A stretch of 8,956 nucleotides of DNA from Azoarcus sp. (GTDB lineage Bacteria; Pseudomonadota; Gammaproteobacteria; Burkholderiales; Rhodocyclaceae). The position numbers and the translations under genes were made by a program. Under the pieces are notes generated by a model. It was given only the letters and a program-made list of their open reading frames with translations, was not told the origin of the DNA and did not search any database. The DNA is taken from positions 1 to 8,956 of the forward strand of contig JAIRLA010000054.1 of NCBI GenBank assembly GCA_031259795.1. Direction: 5' to 3'. Of the stretch, positions 1 through 8,956 are shown piece after piece. Position 1 is the first letter of the stretch. Each line of letters opens with the position of its first letter.

Positions 1-92
1 GGGGAGGCTTTTGCAATGACGCATTCTTCCCGATGAATTCCCTTCCCGCTCGGGCGGCGAGCAGGCTCCCCCGGCGTCGAAGAATATCAATA

Positions 93-1376
93 TCAGCCGC
101 GCTTGCTCTCCGGCGCTTCGAGGCTGCGCGGGCGTGGCGCGGCGCGGCGTCTGGTGTTTGTTTCTTTGGCGAACACGGGGAGACGCTCCGGCGGAACGGC
201 TTGCACCGGCAGCTCGCCCGCCGCGAGATGGCGCTCGACTTCAAGCCCCAGACCGCGCGCCGCCAGGGTTTCCATGAGTTTCGGGAATTCGGCGCACCAT
301 CGCTCCTCGGCCATGAAATCCCGCTGCCGGCGCAGGGCGTGCTCTTCCACGTCATTGGGGCGCACTACATTGAAATTGATGGTCTTTTCTTCGGCGTTGG
401 CGCGCAGGCGCACATGGTATTCGTCCCAGCCCGCTTTCTGGAAATGCACGACGCCGCCTTCGGAAAACAGGGTTTCGCCGATGTTTTCCACCTGATAGCC
501 CAGATCGAGCAGGGATCGTTCGAGTACGAGGGCCGCCGCCTGATTTTTTTTCGCTTCGCTTTCCGCCCCGAAACGCGCGGCCAAGTCTTCCAGCGCTTCA
601 CGGCTTTCGGCATCCAGCCGGGAAAGCCCCGCCGCCGCCTCCGAGAGCAGCGCGTGGAGCGGGGCCGGCAGGAAATCTTCCGGAAAAAGATTCAGCCATG
701 CTTCGGCATCCCGGGCGTCTTTTTGCCGGAGCTTTTTTTCCGCGCGGTATTGTTGTACCGCGAAGCGCAACTCGTTGCCCCACAGATCGGCCTTTTCCGG
801 CGTTTCCGCGAGAATCACCGCCCGCGCCAGCGCTTCCAGGCGCGGCGGCAGGGCCTCTCCGGCGGGCAGGTCGAGCCGCGCCAGAATCCGCGCCACCGTC
901 GTTTTCCAGGCGGTCTGGTCGGCTTCCTGGCGCATGGCCTGCCGCTGGGCGAGATAAAGACGCAACAGGTCGGCGATCTCCGGCGTCTCGCCGATTTCCG
1001 CCAGCGCCGCCTGTACGGAGGTCTGCGCGGCGCTGGCCGCCAGACGCCCTTCGAGCGCCGTGATCCGGGCTTCCAGTTCCTGGATATAAGCGCCCCAGTC
1101 TTCCAATCCGGCGCCCTGCAAGGTTGCGCGGCGGGCGGTGAAATCGGGGAGGTCTTCTTCCGCCAGCGCGGCGATCCGCGCCAGTTTTTGTTCCAGTTGG
1201 TCGATCTGTGTCCGCAGGCGCGTCATCCGCTCCCGGTTTTCCGCCAGGCGCGCCAGCCGCCGCGCTTCCCGCGCCTCACAGCGCGCTTCCAGCACGGCCA
1301 GGCTCGCCTCATGATCCGCGATGGCCTCCACGATCATGTTGTGGAAGAGCATGGAAACGGTCGTCGGCCCGCTCAT
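93..1376 (-). CDS. Coiled-coil protein of unknown function (427 aa)
   Basis: I do not recognise this family. The predicted protein is soluble, with no signal peptide or membrane segment. Residues about 15-70 and 95-120 are rich in Ala, Glu, Arg and Leu with heptad-like spacing and look like a two-part coiled coil. Residues about 130-270 look mostly helical. Residues about 280-390 look like a compact mixed alpha/beta domain with many aromatic residues (for example GYQVENIGE near 293, GGVVHFQKAGWDEYHV near 307 and INFNVVRP near 333). The tail from about 405 is basic and probably disordered. I chose the ATG at 1376 because GAGG (1384-1387) lies 7 nt upstream; a longer frame reaches 1535 but without such support. 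The start overlaps the stop of a possible 47-codon ORF by 4 nt. The opposite strand is also open (33-1502), but that translation is Arg/Phe-rich with no domain pattern, so I read it as a shadow. The gene diverges from a membrane-protein gene. The reading frame is well supported; function is unknown. Confidence 0.8.
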   Translation of the reverse strand: MSGPTTVSMLFHNMIVEAIADHEASLAVLEARCEAREARRLARLAENRERMTRLRTQIDQLEQKLARIAALAEEDLPDFTARRATLQGAGLEDWGAYIQELEARITALEGRLAASAAQTSVQAALAEIGETPEIADLLRLYLAQRQAMRQEADQTAWKTTVARILARLDLPAGEALPPRLEALARAVILAETPEKADLWGNELRFAVQQYRAEKKLRQKDARDAEAWLNLFPEDFLPAPLHALLSEAAAGLSRLDAESREALEDLAARFGAESEAKKNQAAALVLERSLLDLGYQVENIGETLFSEGGVVHFQKAGWDEYHVRLRANAEEKTINFNVVRPNDVEEHALRRQRDFMAEERWCAEFPKLMETLAARGLGLEVERHLAAGELPVQAVPPERLPVFAKETNTRRRAAPRPRSLEAPESKRG

Positions 1377-1516
1377 ATCGCCGCCTCTGTCCGTTTCTGC
1401 TGCTGTTCTTTCCGTGCTTGTCCTGGCGCAGACAGAAACAGATATAGGCCGGGAATCGACTCGCGTTGGACGACATGCCGACATTGCATCGAGAGTTCGT
1501 GAAGGGTAGTATCCAT
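1373..1516 (-). CDS. Possible small ORF (47 aa) overlapping the coiled-coil gene
   Basis: The frame runs from ATG at 1516 to a TGA at 1375-1373 and overlaps the next start as ATGA, a common sign of translational coupling in operons. The product would be 47 residues: a polar N-terminus, a short hydrophobic patch (PGLYLFLSAPG, about 22-32), then a charged helix rich in Lys, Arg, Glu and Gln. An in-frame TAA about 15 nt upstream excludes a longer version with another ATG. I see no convincing Shine-Dalgarno sequence before 1516, and the initiation region also contains an ATG on the other strand. G+C at third positions is only modest, about 26 of 46 codons. It could be a leader peptide setting translation of the downstream gene, a small partner protein, or chance. 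The overlap is the main argument in its favour. Confidence 0.35.
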   Translation of the reverse strand: MDTTLHELSMQCRHVVQRESIPGLYLFLSAPGQARKEQQQKRTEAAI

Positions 1517-1718
1517 GGGCGGGCGCGTTTATCAATTGGAATCGATATTACTGCCCGCATCGTACCGCGAATGGCTGGCCGCGGGTTGCCCGCGTCTTCT
1601 CTTCCAGATTGCCCGGCGCGGCGGATCATTTGGAAAGTCCGGGTTTTTGCAAGAGGTTCGCTCGTGTTCCGACCGTGCTCCGGATGCTTGGTCGATCCCA
1701 TGGCCGCCCGCAATGTAA
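1515..1718 (+). CDS. Possible small ORF (67 aa) ahead of the membrane-protein gene
   Basis: This short open frame starts at ATG 1515 with GAAGGG (1501-1506) eight nt upstream, a usable ribosome binding site. It stops 16 nt before the membrane-protein start at 1735, so the two could be co-transcribed. The translation is not low-complexity (YQLESILLPASYREWLAAG near the start, two adjacent Trp-Pro stretches at the end), and about 41 of 67 third positions are G or C. No family is recognised and no membrane segment is clear. A different plus-strand frame (1466-1738) overlaps it and ends with an ATGA overlap at 1735, so the coding frame here is ambiguous. The ATG shares a CCATGG palindrome with the start of the minus-strand 47-codon ORF, and both are unlikely to be used strongly. 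Confidence 0.25.
   Translation: MGGRVYQLESILLPASYREWLAAGCPRLLFQIARRGGSFGKSGFLQEVRSCSDRAPDAWSIPWPPAM
1580..1594. other. Short GC-rich hairpin in the divergent intergenic region
   Basis: CGCGGG and CCCGCG are perfect 6-bp arms around a TTG loop. On the plus strand a pyrimidine-rich stretch (TCTTCTCTT) follows, which resembles a weak intrinsic terminator or attenuator ahead of the membrane-protein gene. It lies inside the possible 67-codon ORF. The arms are short and the tract is not a clean T-run, so a regulatory role is only a possibility. Confidence 0.2.
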
Positions 1719-1734
1719 ACGGAACAATCAAACA

Positions 1735-2652
1735 ATGAAGCATATTCCCAAATGCATGCTTGCATGCCTGATGTCGTTCGTCTCCCTGGCCCATGCCGGG
1801 TGGGCCTGGCCGGATTTCGGAAGTGTCGCCGGCACGATTGCCAGCGTCAGTGATACGGCTGTGCTGAAGTTCATCATGTCGAATATAGATATAATGGGCC
1901 TGATCCAGGCAACGCTGAAACATGTCGTCCTGTTTTTCGTTGCCAGCCTGCCGGTGTTGTTTTGTTGCCGGAAATACCGCTGGTTCAAACGGCGGAACCC
2001 GATCTGGGACAAGTTTACTTATCTCTATTATCTTTATATCCCGATTGTGTTCATGGCGCTGGGCGCGGTATATGGCGCTTCATCCAACGTCGGCCAGCAG
2101 GCTTCTTCCCTCATCAGGAATGAACTGGCTCCTCCTGTCAACCGGCTTCTCGCCGGCGCCTTGCGCGACTTGCCCGTGAAGTATCACGATATGCTCGCTG
2201 GCTCGACGCCGGAAGATGTCCTGCAAATCCTGAGAAAGATGATTGGAGAGAGTCTGGACAACGTTTTCAGTAATGAAGGGACTGATGGCGCAAGCGCTTT
2301 TTGGCAAAAACTTCCTGAAAGCACCCGCACTTTTGTCGTTGATATATGTGTTGATATAATGCGGGGAAAGTTGGCTGACATTACCGGATTGAGCCGTGGC
2401 AATGTGAAACGCGGCCTGGATGCCATCCAGAAAGAAAGCTTTCTCAACCTGATTGGACAGGGCGGCGATTTGTTCGGCGATTATGCCGCCGCGAAAATTG
2501 CCGCCATGATTGCCAGCTATCGCTTTTTCGCCATGCTGGCACTGGCGTTGACTTTATGCGTGCCTGTGGCGGACGTCCTGCTTGCCCGCCGCGGGCGAAG
2601 AAAGACGATGGCGGGCGAAAGTAACGATAGCCAAGGCTTGCGGAAACTGTAA
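1735..2652 (+). CDS. Predicted inner-membrane protein of unknown function (305 aa)
   Basis: I do not recognise this family. The N-terminus looks like a signal peptide or signal anchor (MKHIPKC..., hydrophobic 8-20, AHA-GW possible cleavage near 21). Two hydrophobic helices follow at about 62-78 and 96-114, separated by a basic loop (CCRKYRWFKRRNP, 77-89). A polar, mostly helical region of about 120-255 comes next, then a last membrane helix at about 264-283 with a basic tail (ARRGRRK). The start at 1735 places the signal-like segment at the N-terminus; upstream in-frame codons back to 1609 look non-coding. The ribosome binding site is weak (GGA at 1721-1723). Base composition differs from its neighbours: two 60-nt stretches I counted (1861-1920, 2221-2280) are each 43% G+C against 65% for 3061-3120 in lon, and ATA isoleucine codons occur around 1884-1893 and 2342-2358. 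This suggests acquisition by transfer. It is convergent with lon and divergent from the coiled-coil gene. Confidence 0.8.
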   Translation: MKHIPKCMLACLMSFVSLAHAGWAWPDFGSVAGTIASVSDTAVLKFIMSNIDIMGLIQATLKHVVLFFVASLPVLFCCRKYRWFKRRNPIWDKFTYLYYLYIPIVFMALGAVYGASSNVGQQASSLIRNELAPPVNRLLAGALRDLPVKYHDMLAGSTPEDVLQILRKMIGESLDNVFSNEGTDGASAFWQKLPESTRTFVVDICVDIMRGKLADITGLSRGNVKRGLDAIQKESFLNLIGQGGDLFGDYAAAKIAAMIASYRFFAMLALALTLCVPVADVLLARRGRRKTMAGESNDSQGLRKL

Positions 2653-2665
2653 TCAGCGTGTCGCG

Positions 2666-2724
2666 CCGCCGCCTGTCCGCCGCGTCTGTCCGCTATGGGC
2701 GGCGGGGCGACGGACGGGCGGCGG
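2666..2724. repeat. 14-bp inverted repeat between convergent genes (possible terminator)
   Basis: CCGCCGCCTGTCCG (2666-2679) pairs with CGGACGGGCGGCGG (2711-2724) over 14 bp with one G-T wobble, around a 31-nt loop. The loop holds a small CCGC/GCGG stem (2690-2693 with 2699-2702) and a second copy of CTGTCCGC (2673-2680 and 2686-2693). Its place between two convergent stop codons (2652 and 2785) fits a bidirectional transcription end. Neither side has a T-run, so it is not a classical intrinsic terminator; Rho-dependent termination or simple RNA 3'-end protection is equally possible. Confidence 0.45.
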
Positions 2725-2739
2725 GGACGGGGGCAGGGG
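2716..2739 (+). other. G-quadruplex motif (plus strand)
   Basis: Four G-runs lie close together: GGG 2716-2718, GGGG 2723-2726, GGGGG 2729-2733 and GGGG 2736-2739, with loops of 4, 2 and 2 nt. This satisfies the standard G3+ N1-7 pattern with short loops, which generally favour stable quadruplexes. It overlaps the right arm of the inverted repeat, so the two structures would compete. It lies past the stop of the membrane-protein gene on the same strand, and downstream of lon on the opposite strand. Confidence 0.55.
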
Positions 2740-2784
2740 CGCTCCGGGCGAGGGAAGATTGCAAGCCGTGTGAAAGGCGGCGGG

Positions 2785-5220
<2,436 letters not shown>

Positions 5221-5228
5221 TGTATTGA

Positions 5229-5233
5229 TCCTC
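5229..5233 (-). promoter_or_regulatory. Ribosome binding site of lon
   Basis: GAGGA on the minus strand, 8 nt before ATG 5220. It decides the Lon start: the alternative in-frame ATG at 5235 overlaps this site and would have no ribosome binding site of its own. Confidence 0.8.
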
Positions 5234-5251
5234 ATGAACGAAGCCGCCCCC

Positions 5252-5280
5252 ATATCAGGGCGCGGTTCCGTTTATTCAAG
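5252..5280 (-). promoter_or_regulatory. Candidate heat-shock (sigma-32-like) promoter of lon
   Basis: On the minus strand, CTTGAA (5280-5275) matches the sigma-32 -35 core, followed after 14 nt by CCCTGATAT (5260-5252), a partial match to the C-rich sigma-32 -10 element. Transcription would begin near 5245, leaving a leader of about 25 nt before lon. In E. coli lon is a known sigma-32 gene, so the match makes sense. The same bases could also be read as a weaker sigma-70 promoter (TTGAAT, 16 nt, TGATAT). The -10 match is imperfect. Confidence 0.55.
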
Positions 5281-5320
5281 TGGCCGGGCGGGCCGGAGCG
5301 CTCGCCGCCGGGACGGTTTT

Positions 5321-6604
<1,284 letters not shown>

Positions 6605-6618
6605 GATCGCTCTCCTGG

Positions 6619-7260
6619 TCAGATATCGCCACGGGTAGTCATCACCTTGTCGATGAGACCGTACTCCATCGCCGCGGAGGCAGACAGGAAATTATCCCGA
6701 TCGGTATCTTTTTCTATTTGTCCGATCGGCTTGCCCGTGTGTTTTGACAACATCTCATTCAGGCGCGCACGCAGGTAAAGTATCTCGCGCGCATGGATTT
6801 CGATGTCGGACGCCTGTCCCTGGAAACCGCCCAGCGGCTGGTGGATCATGACCCGCGAATTGGGCAGGCAGCAACGCTTGCCCTTGGCGCCCGCCGCGAG
6901 CAGGAAGGCTCCCATGCTCGCCGCCTGTCCGACGCACAGCGTGCTGACGTCGGGCTTGACGAACTGCATGGTGTCGTAGATGGCCAGCCCCGCCGTCACC
7001 GAGCCGCCAGGGGAGTTGATGTAGAAATAAATGTCCTTGTCCGGATTTTCCGATTCGAGGAACAGCAGTTGCGCCACGATCAGGTTGGCCGTGGCGTCGT
7101 TGACGGGGCCGACGAGGAATACGATCCGCTCCTTGAGCAGCCGTGAATAAATATCGTAGGCGCGCTCGCCGCGTCCGCTTTGCTCGATGACCATCGGCAC
7201 CAAGCCGAGGCCGACCGGGTTCCATTCATTGCCGCCGCCTTGTTGGGGAATCCTGTTCAT
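6619..7260 (-). CDS. clpP: ClpP, proteolytic subunit of the Clp protease (213 aa)
   Basis: ClpP is a cytoplasmic serine peptidase that forms a double-heptamer barrel, opened by ClpX or ClpA. The catalytic triad is visible: Ser115 in GQAASMGAF, His140 in MIHQP and Asp189 in KDTDRDNF; each sits four residues after its E. coli precursor counterpart. The oxyanion and strand region [10 protein letters not shown] (82-91) is intact. The first 18 or so residues look like the short propeptide removed by self-cleavage, since the conserved mature N-terminus (VPMVIEQ) begins at 21. The start codon overlaps the tig stop as ATGA (7257-7260); GGA about 7 nt upstream, inside tig, is only a weak ribosome binding site. 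This suggests translation is coupled to trigger factor. There is no intergenic room for a clpP promoter like that of E. coli, so expression probably depends on the tig promoter or on one inside tig. Confidence 0.98.
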   Translation of the reverse strand: MNRIPQQGGGNEWNPVGLGLVPMVIEQSGRGERAYDIYSRLLKERIVFLVGPVNDATANLIVAQLLFLESENPDKDIYFYINSPGGSVTAGLAIYDTMQFVKPDVSTLCVGQAASMGAFLLAAGAKGKRCCLPNSRVMIHQPLGGFQGQASDIEIHAREILYLRARLNEMLSKHTGKPIGQIEKDTDRDNFLSASAAMEYGLIDKVMTTRGDI

Positions 7261-8603
7261 TGTTCGTCCGTTTTTATCTGTTTTGGCGCGGCATCGCGCG
7301 CCGCGGCATTGCCCATCAGTTCATCGAAGGAAACCGTCCTGTCGTCGACCCTGGCGCGGGAGCATACCCATTCAACGACATTGTTCTCGATTGCGATTGC
7401 TTCCATCTGTGCCAGGCGCTCGGGCTGCGCATAATACCAGCGGACCAGTTCCTCCGGCTCCTCGTAGCTCTCCGCCATATCCTCGATCAATGCGCGCACC
7501 TGCTCCGGCCTGGCGTGCAGCTTGTTGGCCTTCACCAGTTCGGCCATGATGAGGCCGAGTTTCACCCGCCGTTCCGCCTGTCCGGCGAACCATGCCGGTT
7601 CCACGGGAATCTTGTCGACCGCCAGGCCGTGCGCCTCCAGATCGCGGCGGGCGTTATTGGCCAGTTGCTCCGACTCGGCGCGCACCAACGCCCTGGGCGC
7701 TGCAATCGGCGTCACCGCGAGCAAGGCGTTCGTCACCTGATCCTTGACCCTGGCCTGTATGCGGCGTTTGACCTCGCGCACGAGATTGCCCCTGACCTCT
7801 TCGCGCAGCCTGGCGATGTCGCCATCTTCCACGCCGAGCGTCCGGGCAAAATCGGCGTCGATTTCCGGCAGCGCCGGCGCTTCCACTTTCTTTACCGTCA
7901 CCTCGAATTGCACCGCCTGTCCGGCCAGGTGCCGGGCGTGGTAATCCTCGGGGAAAGTCAGGGCGAAGGTCTTGCTCTCGCCCGCCCGGAGGCCGATCAC
8001 CTCCGCATCGAACGCCGCCAGCATCGTTCCCGAACCGAGCACGAAAGGAAATTCCCGCGCCTGCCCGCCCTCGAAAAGCTCGCCATCCTTGCGCCCGACG
8101 AAATCAATCACGACCCGGTCGCCTCCGGCGGCGGCGCGTTCGGCAAGCTCGAAACGGGTGTGCTGTTTGCGCAGGATCTCGATGGTCTCGACGACCTCCG
8201 CTTCGCCCACTTCGAGCACCGGGCGTTCGATCTCGCGCCCGGAAAGATCGCCGATGACGATCTCCGGATAGACCTCGAAGATGGCGCTGAATTCGAGCAC
8301 GCCGGAAACGCTGCTTTCCCTGGGCTCGATGCGCGGATAACCCGCCACGCGCAGATTCCGCGTGCGCACGGCCTCGCCGAAGGCTTTTTCCACCGCGGCC
8401 CCGATCGCCTCGGAACGGGCCTGCGGTTCGTAAGTCCGGGCCACGACCTTGAGCGGCACCTTGCCCGGACGAAAACCCGGCATTTTCACCGTGCGGGAGA
8501 GTTTCTTGAGACGAGTATCGACATCCTTGTCGATATCCGCCAAGGCAACGGACATGTCGATGCGGCGTTCGAGCGCGTTCGTGGTTTCCTGAGTGGTCTG
8601 CAT
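7257..8603 (-). CDS. tig: Trigger factor, ribosome-associated chaperone (448 aa)
   Basis: Trigger factor binds the ribosome next to the tunnel exit and shields new chains; its middle domain is an FKBP-type peptidyl-prolyl isomerase. The N-terminal ribosome-binding domain carries the signature GFRPGKVP (43-50), with Phe44-Arg45 at the usual ribosome-contact position. The isomerase domain spans about 155-240 ([14 protein letters not shown] onward, then ALTFPEDY near 214). The rest is the helical chaperone cradle, with a divergent C-terminal tail. Length is close to E. coli Tig (432 aa). ATG 8603 is chosen because AGGA (8612-8615) lies 8 nt upstream and the family's N-terminus begins here; the open frame continues 70 codons upstream, but that stretch is intergenic in character and holds the candidate promoter. 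It is the first gene of the cluster, overlapping clpP by 4 nt. Confidence 0.97.
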   Translation of the reverse strand: MQTTQETTNALERRIDMSVALADIDKDVDTRLKKLSRTVKMPGFRPGKVPLKVVARTYEPQARSEAIGAAVEKAFGEAVRTRNLRVAGYPRIEPRESSVSGVLEFSAIFEVYPEIVIGDLSGREIERPVLEVGEAEVVETIEILRKQHTRFELAERAAAGGDRVVIDFVGRKDGELFEGGQAREFPFVLGSGTMLAAFDAEVIGLRAGESKTFALTFPEDYHARHLAGQAVQFEVTVKKVEAPALPEIDADFARTLGVEDGDIARLREEVRGNLVREVKRRIQARVKDQVTNALLAVTPIAAPRALVRAESEQLANNARRDLEAHGLAVDKIPVEPAWFAGQAERRVKLGLIMAELVKANKLHARPEQVRALIEDMAESYEEPEELVRWYYAQPERLAQMEAIAIENNVVEWVCSRARVDDRTVSFDELMGNAAARDAAPKQIKTDEQ

Positions 8604-8611
8604 GCAAAAAA

Positions 8612-8615
8612 TCCT
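8612..8615 (-). promoter_or_regulatory. Ribosome binding site of tig
   Basis: AGGA on the minus strand, 8 nt before ATG 8603. It separates the true trigger factor start from the longer open frame that begins at 8813. Confidence 0.75.
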
Positions 8616-8678
8616 GATGGGAGTCAAAAATACCGTCGGCCCGGCGCATTTCCGGCCAGCTTTCAACAAAGCCGGGAT

Positions 8679-8706
8679 TTTATACCGGGTTGGCGGCGAA
8701 CCTCCA
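8679..8706 (-). promoter_or_regulatory. Candidate sigma-70 promoter of tig
   Basis: TATAAA (8684-8679) is a good -10 element. TGGAGG (8706-8701), 16 nt upstream, is a poor -35 match (3 of 6). The predicted start near 8672 gives a leader of about 70 nt. That leader can fold: CCCGGC (8676-8671) can pair with GCCGGG (8645-8640), and a smaller GCTTT/AAAGC stem overlaps it. This is the only clear A+T-rich -10 in the G+C-rich region close to the gene. Confidence 0.45.
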
Positions 8707-8712
8707 GTTTCG

Positions 8713-8751
8713 TTTCCTCGACGCCGGCCATGCCGGGAGACAGCGAGGAAA
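8713..8751. promoter_or_regulatory. Nested dyad symmetry upstream of the tig promoter
   Basis: TTTCCTCG (8713-8720) and CGAGGAAA (8744-8751) are perfect 8-bp inverted arms. Between them a second inverted repeat, CCGGC (8724-8728) and GCCGG (8732-8736), has a 3-nt loop. The right arm also overlaps the palindrome GGAAATTTCC (8747-8756). The position just upstream of the candidate -35 would suit an activator or repressor site. There is no T-run, so a terminator is less likely. No known operator was recognised. Confidence 0.3.
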
Positions 8752-8763
8752 TTTCCCGGAAAC

Positions 8764-8776
8764 CCCGCCAAGCGGG
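8764..8776 (-). terminator. Weak hairpin, possible terminator of the gene upstream of tig
   Basis: CCCGC and GCGGG form a perfect 5-bp stem with a 3-nt loop. Read on the minus strand it is followed by GTTTCC, only three T. It lies about 90 nt after the stop of the truncated right-edge gene. A short stem and poor T-tract make this a weak call. Confidence 0.2.
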
Positions 8777-8866
8777 CATAGGTATCTATATGTCGCCGCT
8801 CCGCCGGGTTCATGCACGAGAATTATTCTATCTGAAACCCTCTTCCCCGATCCCCGGCTCCCGGCG

Positions 8867-8956
8867 TCAGGTGATCATGAAGCGGTCGGGGCATTTCAGG
8901 CCGACGCCGGTGATGGTGCCGTTGTTGTCGATGTCGCGCACGGTCAGCTCGAACAG
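8867..8956 (-). CDS. C-terminal end of an unidentified gene, cut by the window edge
   Basis: The last 29 codons and a TGA stop (8869-8867) of a minus-strand gene enter from the right edge. The visible tail is LFELTVRDIDNNGTITGVG followed by LKCPDRFMIT; most of its codons end in G or C and it reads as real protein. DIDNNGTI resembles a beta-turn or calcium-loop-like stretch but is too short to name a family. The stop lies 263 nt before the tig start, with the candidate tig promoter between them, so it is probably a separate transcription unit in the same direction. Confidence 0.55.
   Translation of the reverse strand: MFELTVRDIDNNGTITGVGLKCPDRFMIT

Noticed and set aside
1..24. Possible start of a further minus-strand gene (ATG at 24-22, eight codons to the edge)
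   Set aside because: Only eight codons are visible, and the purine-rich stretch before it is spaced too close or too far for a normal ribosome binding site.
33..1502. 489-codon plus-strand frame opposite the coiled-coil gene
   Set aside because: The translation is Arg/Phe/Gly-rich and has no ribosome binding site, whereas the minus frame gives coherent coiled coils and has a GAGG site at the right distance.
1466..1738. 90-codon plus-strand frame ending in ATGA overlap with the membrane-protein start
   Set aside because: The overlap is suggestive, but third-position composition looks close to random, no ribosome binding site was seen, and it competes with the 67-codon frame. Not strong enough to list.
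8604..8813. N-terminal 70-codon extension of trigger factor
   Set aside because: It lies before the conserved N-terminus, contains the candidate promoter, and a good ribosome binding site precedes ATG 8603.
8604..8866. tRNA gene upstream of tig
   Set aside because: tRNA genes are common near this cluster, so I looked, but no acceptor/T-arm pattern was found on either strand.

Overview
The window most likely comes from a G+C-rich betaproteobacterium, perhaps of the Rhodocyclales/Nitrosomonadales type. The evidence is the gene order tig-clpP-clpX-lon, the proteobacterial form of all four proteins and a sampled G+C near 65% in lon. The taxonomic call rests on remembered family resemblance, not on a search.

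Right part (about 2785-8603, minus strand): a complete, intact protein quality-control cluster transcribed right to left. Trigger factor (tig) folds nascent chains at the ribosome exit. ClpP is the serine peptidase barrel, ClpX its AAA+ unfoldase, and Lon a self-contained AAA+ protease. Spacing is tight: tig and clpP overlap by 4 nt (ATGA), and clpP and clpX are 14 nt apart. The 100-nt clpX-lon gap carries a candidate heat-shock (sigma-32-like) promoter for lon. All catalytic residues looked for are present. Upstream of tig lies a leader with a candidate promoter and dyad symmetry, then the last 29 codons of an unidentified gene that runs off the right edge.

Left part (1-2784): an accessory-looking region. 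A 427-residue coiled-coil protein of unknown function lies on the minus strand (93-1376), preceded by a possible 47-codon ORF that overlaps its start by 4 nt. Divergent from it is a 305-residue predicted membrane protein (1735-2652) of clearly lower G+C, with several ATA codons, which runs convergent to lon. Between the two divergent genes is a roughly 220-nt region with a possible 67-codon plus-strand ORF. Between the membrane gene and lon is a 132-nt, very G-rich spacer with a 14-bp inverted repeat and a strong G-quadruplex motif.

The right part is textbook and well supported. Anything new would be in the left part, where neither main protein could be assigned a function from sequence reading alone.
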